Positions 15,186 to 24,249 of a DNA stretch of 39,109 bases are shown in pieces. A model generated the notes under the pieces. The model was not told the origin of the DNA and did no database searches. It was given only the letters and a program-made list of their open reading frames with translations. The number at the start of each line of letters is the position of its first letter. Position 1 is the stretch's first letter. Source of the stretch: CAYLMG01 sp964464635 (GTDB lineage Bacteria > Planctomycetota > Phycisphaerae > Sedimentisphaerales > Anaerobacaceae); assembly GCA_964464635.1 (NCBI GenBank), contig CAYXGT010000015.1, positions 1 through 39,109 on the forward strand, in the 5' to 3' direction. The translations under genes and the position numbers were made by a program.

Positions 15186-16439
15186 ATGAGCAGGGCGAGT
15201 ATAGTTACGATTGGTAATGAGATTCTGAGCGGGATTACCGTAAACACAAATGCAGCGTATCTGGCGGATAGGCTGCTTACGGTAGGGATATCGACGGTCA
15301 GTGGTTTTACTGTGGAAGATAAGATTGACTCAATTGTGCGGGCACTAAAGGTTGCATTGGAAGATGCTGATATCATTATAACTACCGGCGGTCTGGGGCC
15401 TACGAGCGATGATATTACGCGAGAGGCTCTTGCGAGGTTTCTCGGTGTTAAGCTGGAATTGAAAAAAGAGCTGCTGGAGAAAATAGAAGATTTTTTTGTC
15501 AGGATAGGTCGGCAGATGCCGGCCAATAATAAACAGCAGGCATATTTGCCGGCGGGAACGAGTGCTATTGAAAACGAAATCGGCACGGCGCCGGGTATCA
15601 GGGCAGTAAAAAATGAGAAAATAATCTTTTGCTTACCCGGCGTTCCTGCTGAAATGAAAATGATGTTCGAGAGCTCTGTCCTGGAAGAGCTGGCGCAGAT
15701 GGTGAAACAATCGAATCAGCCGGTTACAGTGTTGAGAAAGGTAAACTGTTTCGGGGCGGGGGAGTCGACGATTGCCGGGATGCTCGAGCCGCTTTGTGCA
15801 CGCGACAGAAATCCTTTGATAAACTTTACGGCTGACTGCGGTGTGGTAACGGTTCATATCGTGGCAATCGGTAAGGATTACAACGAGGCGATAAGATTGG
15901 CAGAGGCAGAACAGGAAAAAATTGTCGAACGGCTTTGTGAGCTGGTCTTTGGTACTGACCAGAGAAGCCTGGCTGAGATAGTCGGCGGCAGGCTTGTCGA
16001 GCTTGGAAAAACGATAGCGGTTGCGGAGTCCTGCACAGGCGGTCTTCTGGCAGAGATAATTACTGAGATACAGGGAGCGAGCAGTTATTTTACTCACGGC
16101 TGGATTACTTACAGTAATGATGCTAAAATGAATGAGCTTGGAGTTGGAGTTGATTTGATAAATAGATATGGCGCAGTCAGCGCTGAGGTTGCCGAGGCGA
16201 TGGCAAAAGGCGCACGGGCGAGGGCGAAAACAGACGTGTCAATCGCTATAACCGGCATAGCCGGCCCGTCGGGCGGAACAGAACAAAAGCCGGTAGGATT
16301 AGTATATATCAGCGTGGATTCATCGTTTTACAGCAGGACAAGGATGTTTAAATTTGCCTCGGACAGGGCTTCGATACGGCTTCGCAGTGCTAATATGGCG
16401 CTGAATATAGTCCGTCTGGCACTTCAAAAATTGACTTAA
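15186..16439 (+). CDS. cinA: CinA: pyridine-nucleotide repair protein (MoCF + NMN amidohydrolase domains)
   Basis: The protein has 417 residues. The N-terminal molybdopterin-binding-like domain begins IVTIGNEILSGITVNTNAAY and has IITTGGLGPTSDDITREALA. This domain acts as an ADP-ribose pyrophosphatase in known CinA. The C-terminal PncC domain (about 250-415) has VAESCTGGLLAEIITEI and AITGIAGPSGGTEQKPVG, an NMN deamidase. Both domains look intact. Its last codons overlap the -35 element of the pilB promoter. Confidence 0.95.
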   Translation: MSRASIVTIGNEILSGITVNTNAAYLADRLLTVGISTVSGFTVEDKIDSIVRALKVALEDADIIITTGGLGPTSDDITREALARFLGVKLELKKELLEKIEDFFVRIGRQMPANNKQQAYLPAGTSAIENEIGTAPGIRAVKNEKIIFCLPGVPAEMKMMFESSVLEELAQMVKQSNQPVTVLRKVNCFGAGESTIAGMLEPLCARDRNPLINFTADCGVVTVHIVAIGKDYNEAIRLAEAEQEKIVERLCELVFGTDQRSLAEIVGGRLVELGKTIAVAESCTGGLLAEIITEIQGASSYFTHGWITYSNDAKMNELGVGVDLINRYGAVSAEVAEAMAKGARARAKTDVSIAITGIAGPSGGTEQKPVGLVYISVDSSFYSRTRMFKFASDRASIRLRSANMALNIVRLALQKLT

Positions 16440-16459
16440 TGAGCTAATATTGTTATAAT
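16431..16459 (+). promoter_or_regulatory. Strong sigma70-type promoter for pilB-pilT
   Basis: TTGACT (16431-16436), a 17-bp spacer and a perfect TATAAT (16454-16459). The -35 hexamer lies inside the last codons of cinA, directly before its stop. The pilB start is 44 nt downstream of the -10. Confidence 0.75.
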
Positions 16460-16502
16460 GGCTTTATCCTAATTTATAAAAACACCGAAATAACAGGTGA
16501 AG

Positions 16503-18233
16503 ATGGCTAAAAAGCGAAGACATTTGGGTGAGATATTATATAAGGCCGGTGCTGTGCAAAAACAGCCTTTAGTGGATGCTATACGGTCATCCAAGAAGAA
16601 TAAAAGAAGACTTGGTGAAGTATTAATAGATCGCGGCCTAATCGGGGAAAATATTTTAGCCAAGGCATTGGCCAGACAATTCGGCCTGAAATATGCGAAC
16701 CTTGATAAAGTAGCAATTGACAATAATGCCGTCAGTCTTGTCGACCCAAGTATCCTGAAGAAATATAACATTCTGCCGCTGGCTATGAATAACGGCAAGC
16801 TCAAGCTTGCGATAAGCGACCCGATGGACCTTGAAGCGATGGATGCAATTCGTTTTCGTCTTAATACCGAGCTTGACTGCTATGTTTCGAGCCCGTCTAA
16901 AATACGCTCTTACATAGAAGAGTCTGCGGACGCGGAGAAACGACAGGATGACGACAGGCTGAAGCACAGTATTGATGCGGCGGCTCACGAGCTTGCCGAG
17001 GCCGGACACGAATTGCAGGCAGAAGCATTCCGGGCGCAGGATTCGCCTGAAGACGAGGGGCCGATTGTAAGACTCGTGAACCTTATTATCGATAACGCAT
17101 ATTATATGCGGGCAAGTGACATTCACGTTGAGCCTATGGGCGACAGGGTCAGGATAAGGTACCGAGTGGACGGCGTGTGTCTTGAAAAAGATAATATACC
17201 GAAGAATATGCAGGCGGCATTGACAACAAGGTTTAAGATTCTGTCGGGTATGGATATTGCCGAGAAAAGACTACCGCAGGACGGCCGAATCAAGCGGATT
17301 ATAGGCGACAATGATGTTGACTTCCGTGTTTCCGCGCTGCCGGGAAATCACGGCGAAAGCATCGTGTTGAGAATTCTGCGACCCGATGCGGTGAACATCG
17401 GTATCCGTTCCCTGGGATTCGAAGAGGATGACTACCAGCGATTTCAAAAGATAATCAAAAGACCAAACGGCATCTTCCTTGTTACGGGTCCTACAGGAAG
17501 CGGTAAGACAACATCACTATACGCGGCTCTCCAGGAGCTGAATAAATCCGACAGGAAAATAATCACCGCAGAAGACCCTGTGGAATATAATTTTGACGGT
17601 ATGAACCAGTGCCAGGTGCGTGATGATATTGGTCTGAGCTTCGAGAGGATACTGCGTGCAATGCTTCGACAGGCGCCTAATATTATTCTTATAGGTGAGA
17701 TTCGAGACGGTGTTGTTGCCGATATTGCGATACAGGCGGCACTGACAGGTCACCTTGTTTTCAGCACGCTGCACACAAACGATGCTTCAAGTGCGATTAC
17801 GAGACTGATTGATATGCGTGTCAAGCCGTTCCTTGTTGCAAGCTCGATACAGGCAATTATGGCACAGCGTCTTGTGAGAATTATCTGTAAGAACTGCAAA
17901 ACCGTGGACGGCAATCCCGACCCTTACCAGTTGAAGCTTCTGAATATCTCCGATGAAGATAAAAGAAAACATCCAATCTATAAAGGGGCGGGATGCAGCC
18001 AATGTCAGGGTACCGGTTTCAAAGGTCGAATCGGTGTTTTTGAGCTTGTTGAGATGAATAATGAATTGAGGGAGCTGGCATTTGCGAAGGCGCCTACTTC
18101 CGAAATCAGAAAGACGGCTGTTGCTTCTGGTATGAGAACATTAATGGAAGACGGCAAGAATAAGATATTTAAGGGGATAACAACTCCCAGCGAAGTTATC
18201 AAGATTTCGCAGATTGAGGGTGTACTGGCATAA
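16503..18233 (+). CDS. pilB: Type IV pilus assembly / type II secretion ATPase
   Basis: I chose the ATG at 16503 (576 residues) because AGGTG lies just upstream; a GTG two codons earlier is less likely. The N-terminal MshEN-like domain (about 1-150) carries the LGEILYKAGAV and LGEVLIDRGLI repeats. The ATPase core has GPTGSGKTTSLYAAL (about 329), the Asp box, IILIGEIRDG (Walker B) and the His box LVFSTLHTNDASSAITRL. The zinc-binding CxxC pairs (ICKNCK about 460, CSQCQ about 497) are typical of assembly ATPases rather than PilT. It powers pilus extension or pseudopilus growth, and is followed by pilT after 26 nt. Confidence 0.93.
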   Translation: MAKKRRHLGEILYKAGAVQKQPLVDAIRSSKKNKRRLGEVLIDRGLIGENILAKALARQFGLKYANLDKVAIDNNAVSLVDPSILKKYNILPLAMNNGKLKLAISDPMDLEAMDAIRFRLNTELDCYVSSPSKIRSYIEESADAEKRQDDDRLKHSIDAAAHELAEAGHELQAEAFRAQDSPEDEGPIVRLVNLIIDNAYYMRASDIHVEPMGDRVRIRYRVDGVCLEKDNIPKNMQAALTTRFKILSGMDIAEKRLPQDGRIKRIIGDNDVDFRVSALPGNHGESIVLRILRPDAVNIGIRSLGFEEDDYQRFQKIIKRPNGIFLVTGPTGSGKTTSLYAALQELNKSDRKIITAEDPVEYNFDGMNQCQVRDDIGLSFERILRAMLRQAPNIILIGEIRDGVVADIAIQAALTGHLVFSTLHTNDASSAITRLIDMRVKPFLVASSIQAIMAQRLVRIICKNCKTVDGNPDPYQLKLLNISDEDKRKHPIYKGAGCSQCQGTGFKGRIGVFELVEMNNELRELAFAKAPTSEIRKTAVASGMRTLMEDGKNKIFKGITTPSEVIKISQIEGVLA

Positions 18234-18259
18234 TATGTAATTATTTAGGGAAACTAACA

Positions 18260-19384
18260 ATGGCTACAGTTAATATGGACAGGTTGTTACAGGCATGCTT
18301 CACACAGAATGCGTCTGATATACATATAGTTGTCGGCAGACCGCCTGTGTTAAGAATCGACGGCAGGCTAAGGTCGCTGGAGACAAAGGTTCTTACGCCG
18401 GATGATACGGTTGCATTGATGAAAAGTATAACGCCTGAAAGAAATCAGCAGGAGCTTCAGGAAGAGGGGGGTACCGATTTTGGTTTTGCATTCGGCGACA
18501 AGGCAAGATTTCGTGTTGCTATTTTCAAGCAGAGAGGGAACATCACGGTAGTTTTACGTCTTATTCCAACGAGGATAATGAGCTTTGAAGAGATAGGTTT
18601 GCCGAAGATATGCGCGGCACTTTGCCGCAGGCCGAGAGGACTTTTTCTTGTTACCGGGCCGACCGGAAGCGGTAAAACAACCACACTTGCCTCGATGATA
18701 AACTACATCAATGAGAACTTTGACCGCCATATTGTAACGGTTGAGGACCCGATAGAATACTATCATGACCATAAAAAATCGATTATTAATCAGAGAGAGG
18801 TTGGAATCGATGTTCCGAGCTTTGCTGAGGCCCTCAGACGTGTTCTCAGACAGGACCCTGACGTGATTCTGGTCGGAGAGCTTCGAGACCTTGAGACGAT
18901 TGAAGCTGCTATAAGGGCGGCGGAGACAGGCCACCTTGTCTTCAGCACTCTGCATACGGTCAGCGCTTCAGGAACGATAACAAGAATTATCGACGTCTTT
19001 CCGGTAAACCAGCAGGAGCAGATAAGGACACAGTTAAGTATAAACCTGATAGCGGTATTGAGCCAGACGCTGTGTCCGTTGGCAGCCGGTAAGGGCAGAA
19101 TAGCAGGTTACGAGTTTATGGTTGTTACTCCGGCTATAGCTAATCTCATAAGAGAAAACAAATCCTATAGAATTGATTCCGATATTCAAACAGGTAAAAA
19201 ACTCGGAATGCAGCTTCTTGATGAGCATCTGTGGCGGCTTTATGACGTGGGAAAAATTACGCTGGAAGAGTTGCTCGACAAGGCACGAGAGCCCGGAGCA
19301 ATGCAGGACAGGGCTATGGCAAAGCTAAAGAGGACGAAGGCGCTGCAGGAGAGCAAGGATTTGGGCCCGATCTTACGAACATAA
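18260..19384 (+). CDS. pilT: Twitching-motility retraction ATPase
   Basis: The protein has 374 residues. The PAS-like N-terminal domain begins with the family stretch ASDIHIVVGRPPVLRIDG. The ATPase core has GPTGSGKTTTLASMI (about 133), VILVGELRDLETI (Walker B) and the signature AIRAAETGHLVFSTLHT. The zinc tetracysteine of PilB is absent, as expected. PilT depolymerises pilin to retract the pilus. It lies in one operon with pilB; no pilC platform gene or major pilin gene is adjacent. Confidence 0.95.
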   Translation: MATVNMDRLLQACFTQNASDIHIVVGRPPVLRIDGRLRSLETKVLTPDDTVALMKSITPERNQQELQEEGGTDFGFAFGDKARFRVAIFKQRGNITVVLRLIPTRIMSFEEIGLPKICAALCRRPRGLFLVTGPTGSGKTTTLASMINYINENFDRHIVTVEDPIEYYHDHKKSIINQREVGIDVPSFAEALRRVLRQDPDVILVGELRDLETIEAAIRAAETGHLVFSTLHTVSASGTITRIIDVFPVNQQEQIRTQLSINLIAVLSQTLCPLAAGKGRIAGYEFMVVTPAIANLIRENKSYRIDSDIQTGKKLGMQLLDEHLWRLYDVGKITLEELLDKAREPGAMQDRAMAKLKRTKALQESKDLGPILRT

Positions 19385-19547
19385 TTCGCATTCAAAGCAG
19401 AAAATGCGGCATACATACGGTTAAAACGTCTTTTAAGCCTTTTAATTCTGTCCTTTAGTATTGTGTTGATTTTATAAGTGTTACTTATGTGTATGCCTTA
19501 TATAGTCGATATAAAGAGAAGCTTGAAGTTGATTAATGAATTTTGAG

Positions 19548-19570
19548 ACTAACTGCTCTTTGCAGTTAGT
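19548..19570 (+). other. Perfect stem-loop upstream of the terminator
   Basis: ACTAACTGC (19548-19556) and GCAGTTAGT (19562-19570) form a perfect 9-bp stem with a 5-nt loop. No T-tract follows. It lies 14 nt before the terminator at 19584. The rest of the 19385-19761 gap also holds a small ATAAGT/ACTTAT palindrome (19474-19488) and the pgi promoter. Confidence 0.55.
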
Positions 19571-19583
19571 GTTCATAGAATGT

Positions 19584-19623
19584 GGGCCTATATCGAAAAA
19601 TTCGGTATAGGCCCTTTTTATTT
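19584..19623 (+). terminator. Strong intrinsic terminator
   Basis: GGGCCTATATCGAA pairs with TTCGGTATAGGCCC (14 bp with one G-U, 3-nt loop) and is followed by TTTTTATTT. It is 200 nt after the pilT stop, so it ends either a long 3' tail or a separate small RNA. Confidence 0.85.
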
Positions 19624-19672
19624 GAGCATCTTATTCTTTCAATCCATTTTATAACTCTGGTCGAAGTTTGAA

Positions 19673-19701
19673 TTGCCTGACAGCTTTTTTAAGCATATAA
19701 T
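19673..19701 (+). promoter_or_regulatory. Sigma70-type promoter for pgi
   Basis: TTGCCT (19673-19678), a 17-bp spacer and a perfect TATAAT (19696-19701), 60 nt before the pgi ATG. Confidence 0.65.
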
Positions 19702-19761
19702 AGGCGGCTGGACATAAGGTAATTCAAAGCATTCGAGTGCAGCTTTGGCAGGGAAACCATA

Positions 19762-21201
19762 ATGGCACAATCGCAGATAAAGTTTTATTATAAAAATGCT
19801 GCAGCTGAGACTATTGGGGCAGAGCACGGAATTACACAAAGCCGGCTGGAAAAACTATTGAGCGAACTTAAAGAAGGAATCAGGCGGCTCAGGTCGAATT
19901 CGGAACTGAAGGAAAAAGAAGATGCTTACAGAAGATTGCCCTATGAGAGCAGGACGGTTGAAAAGGTTAATGACCTTGTCGCTGAATTCAGCTCCGATTG
20001 TGATTGTCTTGTGATTCTCGGGATTGGAGGTTCAGCCCTTGGTAATATAGCGCTTCAGACGGCGCTTAATCCGTATTTGTATAATCTCGATGGTCATCAG
20101 CGAAAGGGGCCGCGTCTTTTCGTATTCGATAACGTTGACCCGGTACAATTCGGCTCTTTTCTGGACTATATATCGGACAAACTTGACCGAACTGTCTTTA
20201 ACGTGATAAGCAAATCAGGCAGGACGGCGGAGACCGCGAGCCAGTTTTTATCTATCCGCAAATTGCTGGTTGATAAACTTGGTGAGGATGCATTAAAAAA
20301 ACATATAGTGGCGACGACCGATTCTAAAACAGGGACTTTACGCAAAATTGCCGACGATTCCGGTTTGCAGGGCTTGGATGTGCCGGCGGCACTCGGAGGC
20401 AGGTTCAGTGTTCTAAGTGCCGTGGGACTATTCAGTGCGGCTATGTGCGGCATAGATATTGACTCGCTTCTGGCAGGTGCAAGAGATATGGACGACAGAG
20501 TAAGCGGTGAGGATTTTGCAAAGAACCCTGCGGCGGTTAATGCAGCGATAAACTATTATTTCTATAAACAGGGCAAGAGAATTTCAGTGATGATGCCTTA
20601 TAACTCAGCCTTATATAGTCTTGCGGATTGGTACCGTCAGATATGGGCGGAGAGTCTGGGAAAGTCAAAGGATTTGTCAAAGGCGGAAGTTCATATCGGC
20701 CCGACCCCCGTCAGGGCCCTCGGTGCTACCGACCAGCACAGCCAGGTTCAGCTTTACCGAGAGGGCCCCAACGACAAGCTGTTTACTTTTCTTGAGGTTG
20801 AGGATTTCGGCCGATGTGTCGAAACCGGACCGAGTCCACAGAATGCAAAAGAGCTGGATTTTCTTGCGGGTAAAGATATGGGGATGCTCCTCAATAGCGA
20901 GAAGAAAGCCACTGAGTATGCGCTTTTGTCGGACAATCGGCCCTGCCTTTCCGTTATCTTTCCGCAGGTCAATGCTTATACTGTAGGCCAGTTTATCTAT
21001 ATGTATGAAGCAACGACGACCTTTACCGGCGCGTTGTTTCGTATCAATCCATTCGACCAGCCGGCAGTTGAGCTTGGCAAGGAGGCAGCTTTTGCACTGA
21101 TGGGTAAAGTTGGCTTCTGCGAATATGTCGGCCTTTCATATGCTGATTTTGCGAAAGAGATTAAATCCAAGACCAATATTGACGCCGCGTATCTGCTCTG
21201 A
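19762..21201 (+). CDS. pgi: Glucose-6-phosphate isomerase
   Basis: This 479-residue protein is on the short side of the bacterial Pgi range. It has the sugar-phosphate isomerase fold motifs: VILGIGGSALGNIALQTAL, NVISKSGRTAETASQFL, the signature GGRFSVLSAVGLFSAAM, and GATDQHSQVQLYREGPND with the catalytic histidine. It interconverts glucose 6-phosphate and fructose 6-phosphate. AGGGA upstream serves as ribosome site. It starts a plus-strand group with the GDP-mannose pyrophosphorylase, ruvX and ldh, so it may supply fructose 6-phosphate both to glycolysis and toward mannose nucleotides. Confidence 0.95.
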   Translation: MAQSQIKFYYKNAAAETIGAEHGITQSRLEKLLSELKEGIRRLRSNSELKEKEDAYRRLPYESRTVEKVNDLVAEFSSDCDCLVILGIGGSALGNIALQTALNPYLYNLDGHQRKGPRLFVFDNVDPVQFGSFLDYISDKLDRTVFNVISKSGRTAETASQFLSIRKLLVDKLGEDALKKHIVATTDSKTGTLRKIADDSGLQGLDVPAALGGRFSVLSAVGLFSAAMCGIDIDSLLAGARDMDDRVSGEDFAKNPAAVNAAINYYFYKQGKRISVMMPYNSALYSLADWYRQIWAESLGKSKDLSKAEVHIGPTPVRALGATDQHSQVQLYREGPNDKLFTFLEVEDFGRCVETGPSPQNAKELDFLAGKDMGMLLNSEKKATEYALLSDNRPCLSVIFPQVNAYTVGQFIYMYEATTTFTGALFRINPFDQPAVELGKEAAFALMGKVGFCEYVGLSYADFAKEIKSKTNIDAAYLL

Positions 21202-21235
21202 TAAATTTAATGCAGGTTTTGTGAGGTAAAAAGCG

Positions 21236-22327
21236 ATGGATTATGCTGTGGTAATGGCGGGTGGTACGGGCAAAAGGTTATGGCCTCTGAGTCGGAGGAA
21301 CCGGCCCAAACAGATACTAAAACTTCTCGATGGAGAGCAGACTCTTCTTCGTCGCTGCTTTCAGCGTCTGTGCTCTTTTTTTGATACCGATAAGATTATT
21401 GTTCTTACAAACGCCGGCTACGTCGGGCTTATTCGTGAGAACCTGCCTGAAGTGCCCGCGGAAAATATTATAGCAGAACCATGTGTGCGTGACACAGCCG
21501 GTGCCATCGGCCTGGCGGCATCGGTGCTGAGCAAAATCGACGAAGATGCGACAATGGCCATTGTAACTGCCGACCAGATGATAGAGCCGGCAGATGTTTT
21601 CGAGCAGGCGATCAAAGATGCCCTGTCTTTCATCCACTATAATCCCGACAGCATGATTACTTTCGGTATCAGGCCTGCAGGCCCAAGCTCGCAGTTCGGC
21701 TATATTAAATGTATCGAGCCGCAAAGCCGGCCCTGCTGTAAAAATGAGATTTACAGGGTGGAGGCTTTCAAAGAAAAACCCGACGAAAAAACTGCTCGGC
21801 ATTACATAGAAGAAGGCAGCTTTTTCTGGAACTCGGGTATGTTCGTATGGAAAGTGAAGACAATACTTAAGAACCTTGAGAAGTTTCTGCCCGAGTCGGT
21901 TGAGCCTTTGCAGAAAATAAAGGCCGACTGGAAAGGCCCGAATCAGAAAAGCACGCTCTATGAATGGTTTGTAAAACTCCCCAAAATAAGCATTGACTTT
22001 GCTGTTATGGAAAACGCAAAGCAGGTTTACGCTCTTATTCTCGATTGCAAATGGCGCGATATGGGGGCATTTACCTCACTTATGGAGTTCGTCGAATCGG
22101 ACCAGAACAATAATATTATTATAGCAGGACACAGCCAGCTTCTCGATTGCAATGATAATATCATCGTTACCGAGCAGCAGGGACATCTAATCGCAGCAAT
22201 CGGCCTCAAAGATATGGTCGTTGCACATACACCGGATGCTACACTTATCTGCACCAAGGAACAAACAAAAAGACTTAAAGAGCTGCTTGAAATCATACAG
22301 AAAAATACAGGTGAGAAGTTTTTATAA
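21236..22327 (+). CDS. manC: Mannose-1-phosphate guanylyltransferase (GDP-mannose pyrophosphorylase)
   Basis: The protein has 363 residues, with the nucleotidyltransferase signature MAGGTGKRLWPLSRRNRPKQ at the N-terminus, ADQMI at the metal site and FFWNSGMFVWKV in the middle. These are typical of GDP-mannose pyrophosphorylases. The C-terminal cupin (phosphomannose isomerase) domain of longer ManC/AlgA proteins is missing, so the enzyme is monofunctional. It makes GDP-mannose for exopolysaccharide or glycan synthesis. No phosphomannomutase gene is adjacent. It starts 34 nt after pgi, with GAGGT as ribosome site. Confidence 0.9.
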   Translation: MDYAVVMAGGTGKRLWPLSRRNRPKQILKLLDGEQTLLRRCFQRLCSFFDTDKIIVLTNAGYVGLIRENLPEVPAENIIAEPCVRDTAGAIGLAASVLSKIDEDATMAIVTADQMIEPADVFEQAIKDALSFIHYNPDSMITFGIRPAGPSSQFGYIKCIEPQSRPCCKNEIYRVEAFKEKPDEKTARHYIEEGSFFWNSGMFVWKVKTILKNLEKFLPESVEPLQKIKADWKGPNQKSTLYEWFVKLPKISIDFAVMENAKQVYALILDCKWRDMGAFTSLMEFVESDQNNNIIIAGHSQLLDCNDNIIVTEQQGHLIAAIGLKDMVVAHTPDATLICTKEQTKRLKELLEIIQKNTGEKFL

Positions 22328-22360
22328 AAGAACCTTAAAAACCCTTCTAAATAGAAACGA

Positions 22361-22771
22361 ATGAGATACCTGGCTATAGATTACGGAGCAAGGCGTTGCG
22401 GCCTGGCGGTGTGTGACCCGTTGGAAATGGTCGTTTCACCGCTTAAGGTCATAGACAATAGAAAAAACCTCATTAACAGAATCATTGAAATTATCAAGGC
22501 TGAAAATATCGAGGCGGTCGTGCTGGGTTTGCCGCTGAATATGGACAATAGCACGGGCAGACAGGCAAAAATTGTGAAAGAATTTGGCAGGCGATTGGAA
22601 GAACAAATCGTAATTCCAATCCATTTTCAGGATGAACGACTGAGCAGCTTTGCCGCTAAGCAAAAACTGGCGGATGCGAAACTGACAATAAAAGAAAAAA
22701 GAAAACGATTCGATGCAATAGCCGCTGCATATATATTGGAAAGTTTCCTCGAACAAAAAAAAACGAAATGA
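22361..22771 (+). CDS. ruvX: Putative Holliday junction resolvase / pre-16S rRNA nuclease
   Basis: The protein has 136 residues, a typical length for YqgF/RuvX. RNase H-like fold motifs are AIDYGARRCGLAV (catalytic Asp7), VVLGLPLNMDNSTG, FQDERLSSFAA and the closing FDAIAAAYILESFL. In E. coli the family trims pre-16S rRNA, and junction cleavage has also been reported. No Shine-Dalgarno is obvious. It is 33 nt after manC and 16 nt before ldh. Confidence 0.93.
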   Translation: MRYLAIDYGARRCGLAVCDPLEMVVSPLKVIDNRKNLINRIIEIIKAENIEAVVLGLPLNMDNSTGRQAKIVKEFGRRLEEQIVIPIHFQDERLSSFAAKQKLADAKLTIKEKRKRFDAIAAAYILESFLEQKKTK

Positions 22772-22787
22772 TTCTCAAGGCTGAATA

Positions 22788-23741
22788 GTGACGCAAATGC
22801 ATCAGGATAAAAGAAAAGTTGTTGTAATAGGCGCAGGCTCGGTTGGAACTGCGTATATTTATGCGCTGCTGAAGGGCGGACTGGCCGGTGAGATAGTTTT
22901 GCTCGATATAGACAAAAAGCGCGCCGAAGGCGAGGTTATGGACCTCTCGCACGGCCTGCCCTTTATACCGCCGGTAAAAATACGCTCCGGTGACTATAAC
23001 GATTGCGCAAACGCAAGTCTGATTGTTGTTACTGCCGGTGCAAAACAAAAGCCAGGGCAAAGCCGCCTTGAGCTTATCCGCAGCAATGTCGAAATCGTCG
23101 GCTCGATATGTGGAGAGATTAAAAAGTCCGGCTCAGAGGCGGTGCTCGTTATGGTAACCAACCCGGTCGATATCCTTACCTTTATGGCTCTGCAGAAGCT
23201 CGGCTGGCCTAAACAGCGCGTTATCGGCTCAGGTACCGTCCTCGACAGTTCGAGGTTCAAGTATATGTTGAGTATGCATTGCGGGATAGATGCCAGAAAT
23301 GTGCATGCGTATATTCTCGGCGAGCACGGTGACAGTGAGGTTGCTGCCTGGAGTATGACACATATCGCCGGTATCCCTATTAAAGGTTATTGTGCCATTT
23401 GCGGCGCCTGCGACAATAAAAAAACCTATGAGCGAATCGCAGCCGAGGTGCGAAATTCCGCATATCACATAATCGATTACAAAGGCTCGACCTATTACGG
23501 CATAGGCCTGTCACTGGTCCGCATTTCAGAGGCGATACTGCGAAACGAAGACAGCGTGCTGACCGTTTCAACCCTGCTGCAGGGCGAATACGGGATAAGT
23601 GATATTTGTTTAAGTGTGCCGTGTATCGTCGATAGCGGCGGTGTTTCACGCATCATAACGGCAAAACTCGACCACCAAGAGCAACAGGCGCTGGAATCAT
23701 CAGCCGATGTTTTACGCAAGACTTTAAGTGCATTGCTCTAA
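22788..23741 (+). CDS. ldh: L-lactate dehydrogenase
   Basis: The protein has 317 residues from a GTG with AAGG 7 nt upstream; an ATG three codons later is the alternative. The NAD site is VIGAGSVGTAYIYALL followed by LLDID. The loop AGAKQKPGQSRLEL carries Gln where malate dehydrogenases have Arg, which marks lactate specificity. The catalytic His lies in ILGEHGDSE, and the Asp/Arg pair in VLDSSRFKYML. It converts pyruvate and NADH to L-lactate in fermentation, or the reverse. It converges on larC, the lactate racemase cofactor gene, two genes away. Confidence 0.93.
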   Translation: MTQMHQDKRKVVVIGAGSVGTAYIYALLKGGLAGEIVLLDIDKKRAEGEVMDLSHGLPFIPPVKIRSGDYNDCANASLIVVTAGAKQKPGQSRLELIRSNVEIVGSICGEIKKSGSEAVLVMVTNPVDILTFMALQKLGWPKQRVIGSGTVLDSSRFKYMLSMHCGIDARNVHAYILGEHGDSEVAAWSMTHIAGIPIKGYCAICGACDNKKTYERIAAEVRNSAYHIIDYKGSTYYGIGLSLVRISEAILRNEDSVLTVSTLLQGEYGISDICLSVPCIVDSGGVSRIITAKLDHQEQQALESSADVLRKTLSALL

Positions 23742-23760
23742 GCAAGGATAAGACCATCGT

Positions 23761-24249
23761 TTATATTACGATTTTTTTCAAGTCAACCAGGGCTTTTTCG
23801 TAATCGGCGACGCAGAAATTCTTGCTTTTTCCTTTTCTTACGACTTTATGTCCCTCGGCCTTGAGCAGTTTTGTTAAGCCGTCGATTCCGCCGGGATACT
23901 TTTCGTTTAGTAGTCCGCCTGTCTTCAGCGTCCGCCAGTAAGGTGTTATCTTCTTTCTGCCTTCGGCAGCCGGTTCGGCCGCGGCATTTGCAGCTATCCA
24001 GGAAAAGATACCTGTCGTTATTGGACACGCAAAATCAGTGTTGTGCTTTTTTGCAAGAATCTCTCTTATCTCATTGATTGTTATCAGCTTTCCCTTCGGC
24101 ACCTTTTTCATGATTGCATCAACTTCTAAAGGTGCAGGTATAACATAAGTTCCTGCAGGCCATTTTTTCGGGGTTTTGCCATACTTTGCAATTTTAGGAA
24201 AGTCTTTTGAATCGTTGAGCTTTTCCTGCCAGGACTTTTTTCTTTTCAT
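23761..24249 (-). CDS. MGMT-family (alkyltransferase-like) protein without the PCHR motif
   Basis: The protein has 162 residues. The middle (about 45-135) resembles the DNA-binding domain of methylguanine-DNA methyltransferases: VPKGKLITINEIREILAKK, then ACPITTGIFSWIAANAA and PYWRTLKTGGLLNEKYPGG. The usual PCHR active-site motif is not present; a cysteine in FACPITTG is the only candidate in that area. Proteins like this are annotated as MGMT family in other phyla, with unknown activity. The ATG overlaps the larC stop by 4 nt, so the two are translationally coupled. Confidence 0.65.
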   Translation of the reverse strand: MKRKKSWQEKLNDSKDFPKIAKYGKTPKKWPAGTYVIPAPLEVDAIMKKVPKGKLITINEIREILAKKHNTDFACPITTGIFSWIAANAAAEPAAEGRKKITPYWRTLKTGGLLNEKYPGGIDGLTKLLKAEGHKVVRKGKSKNFCVADYEKALVDLKKIVI

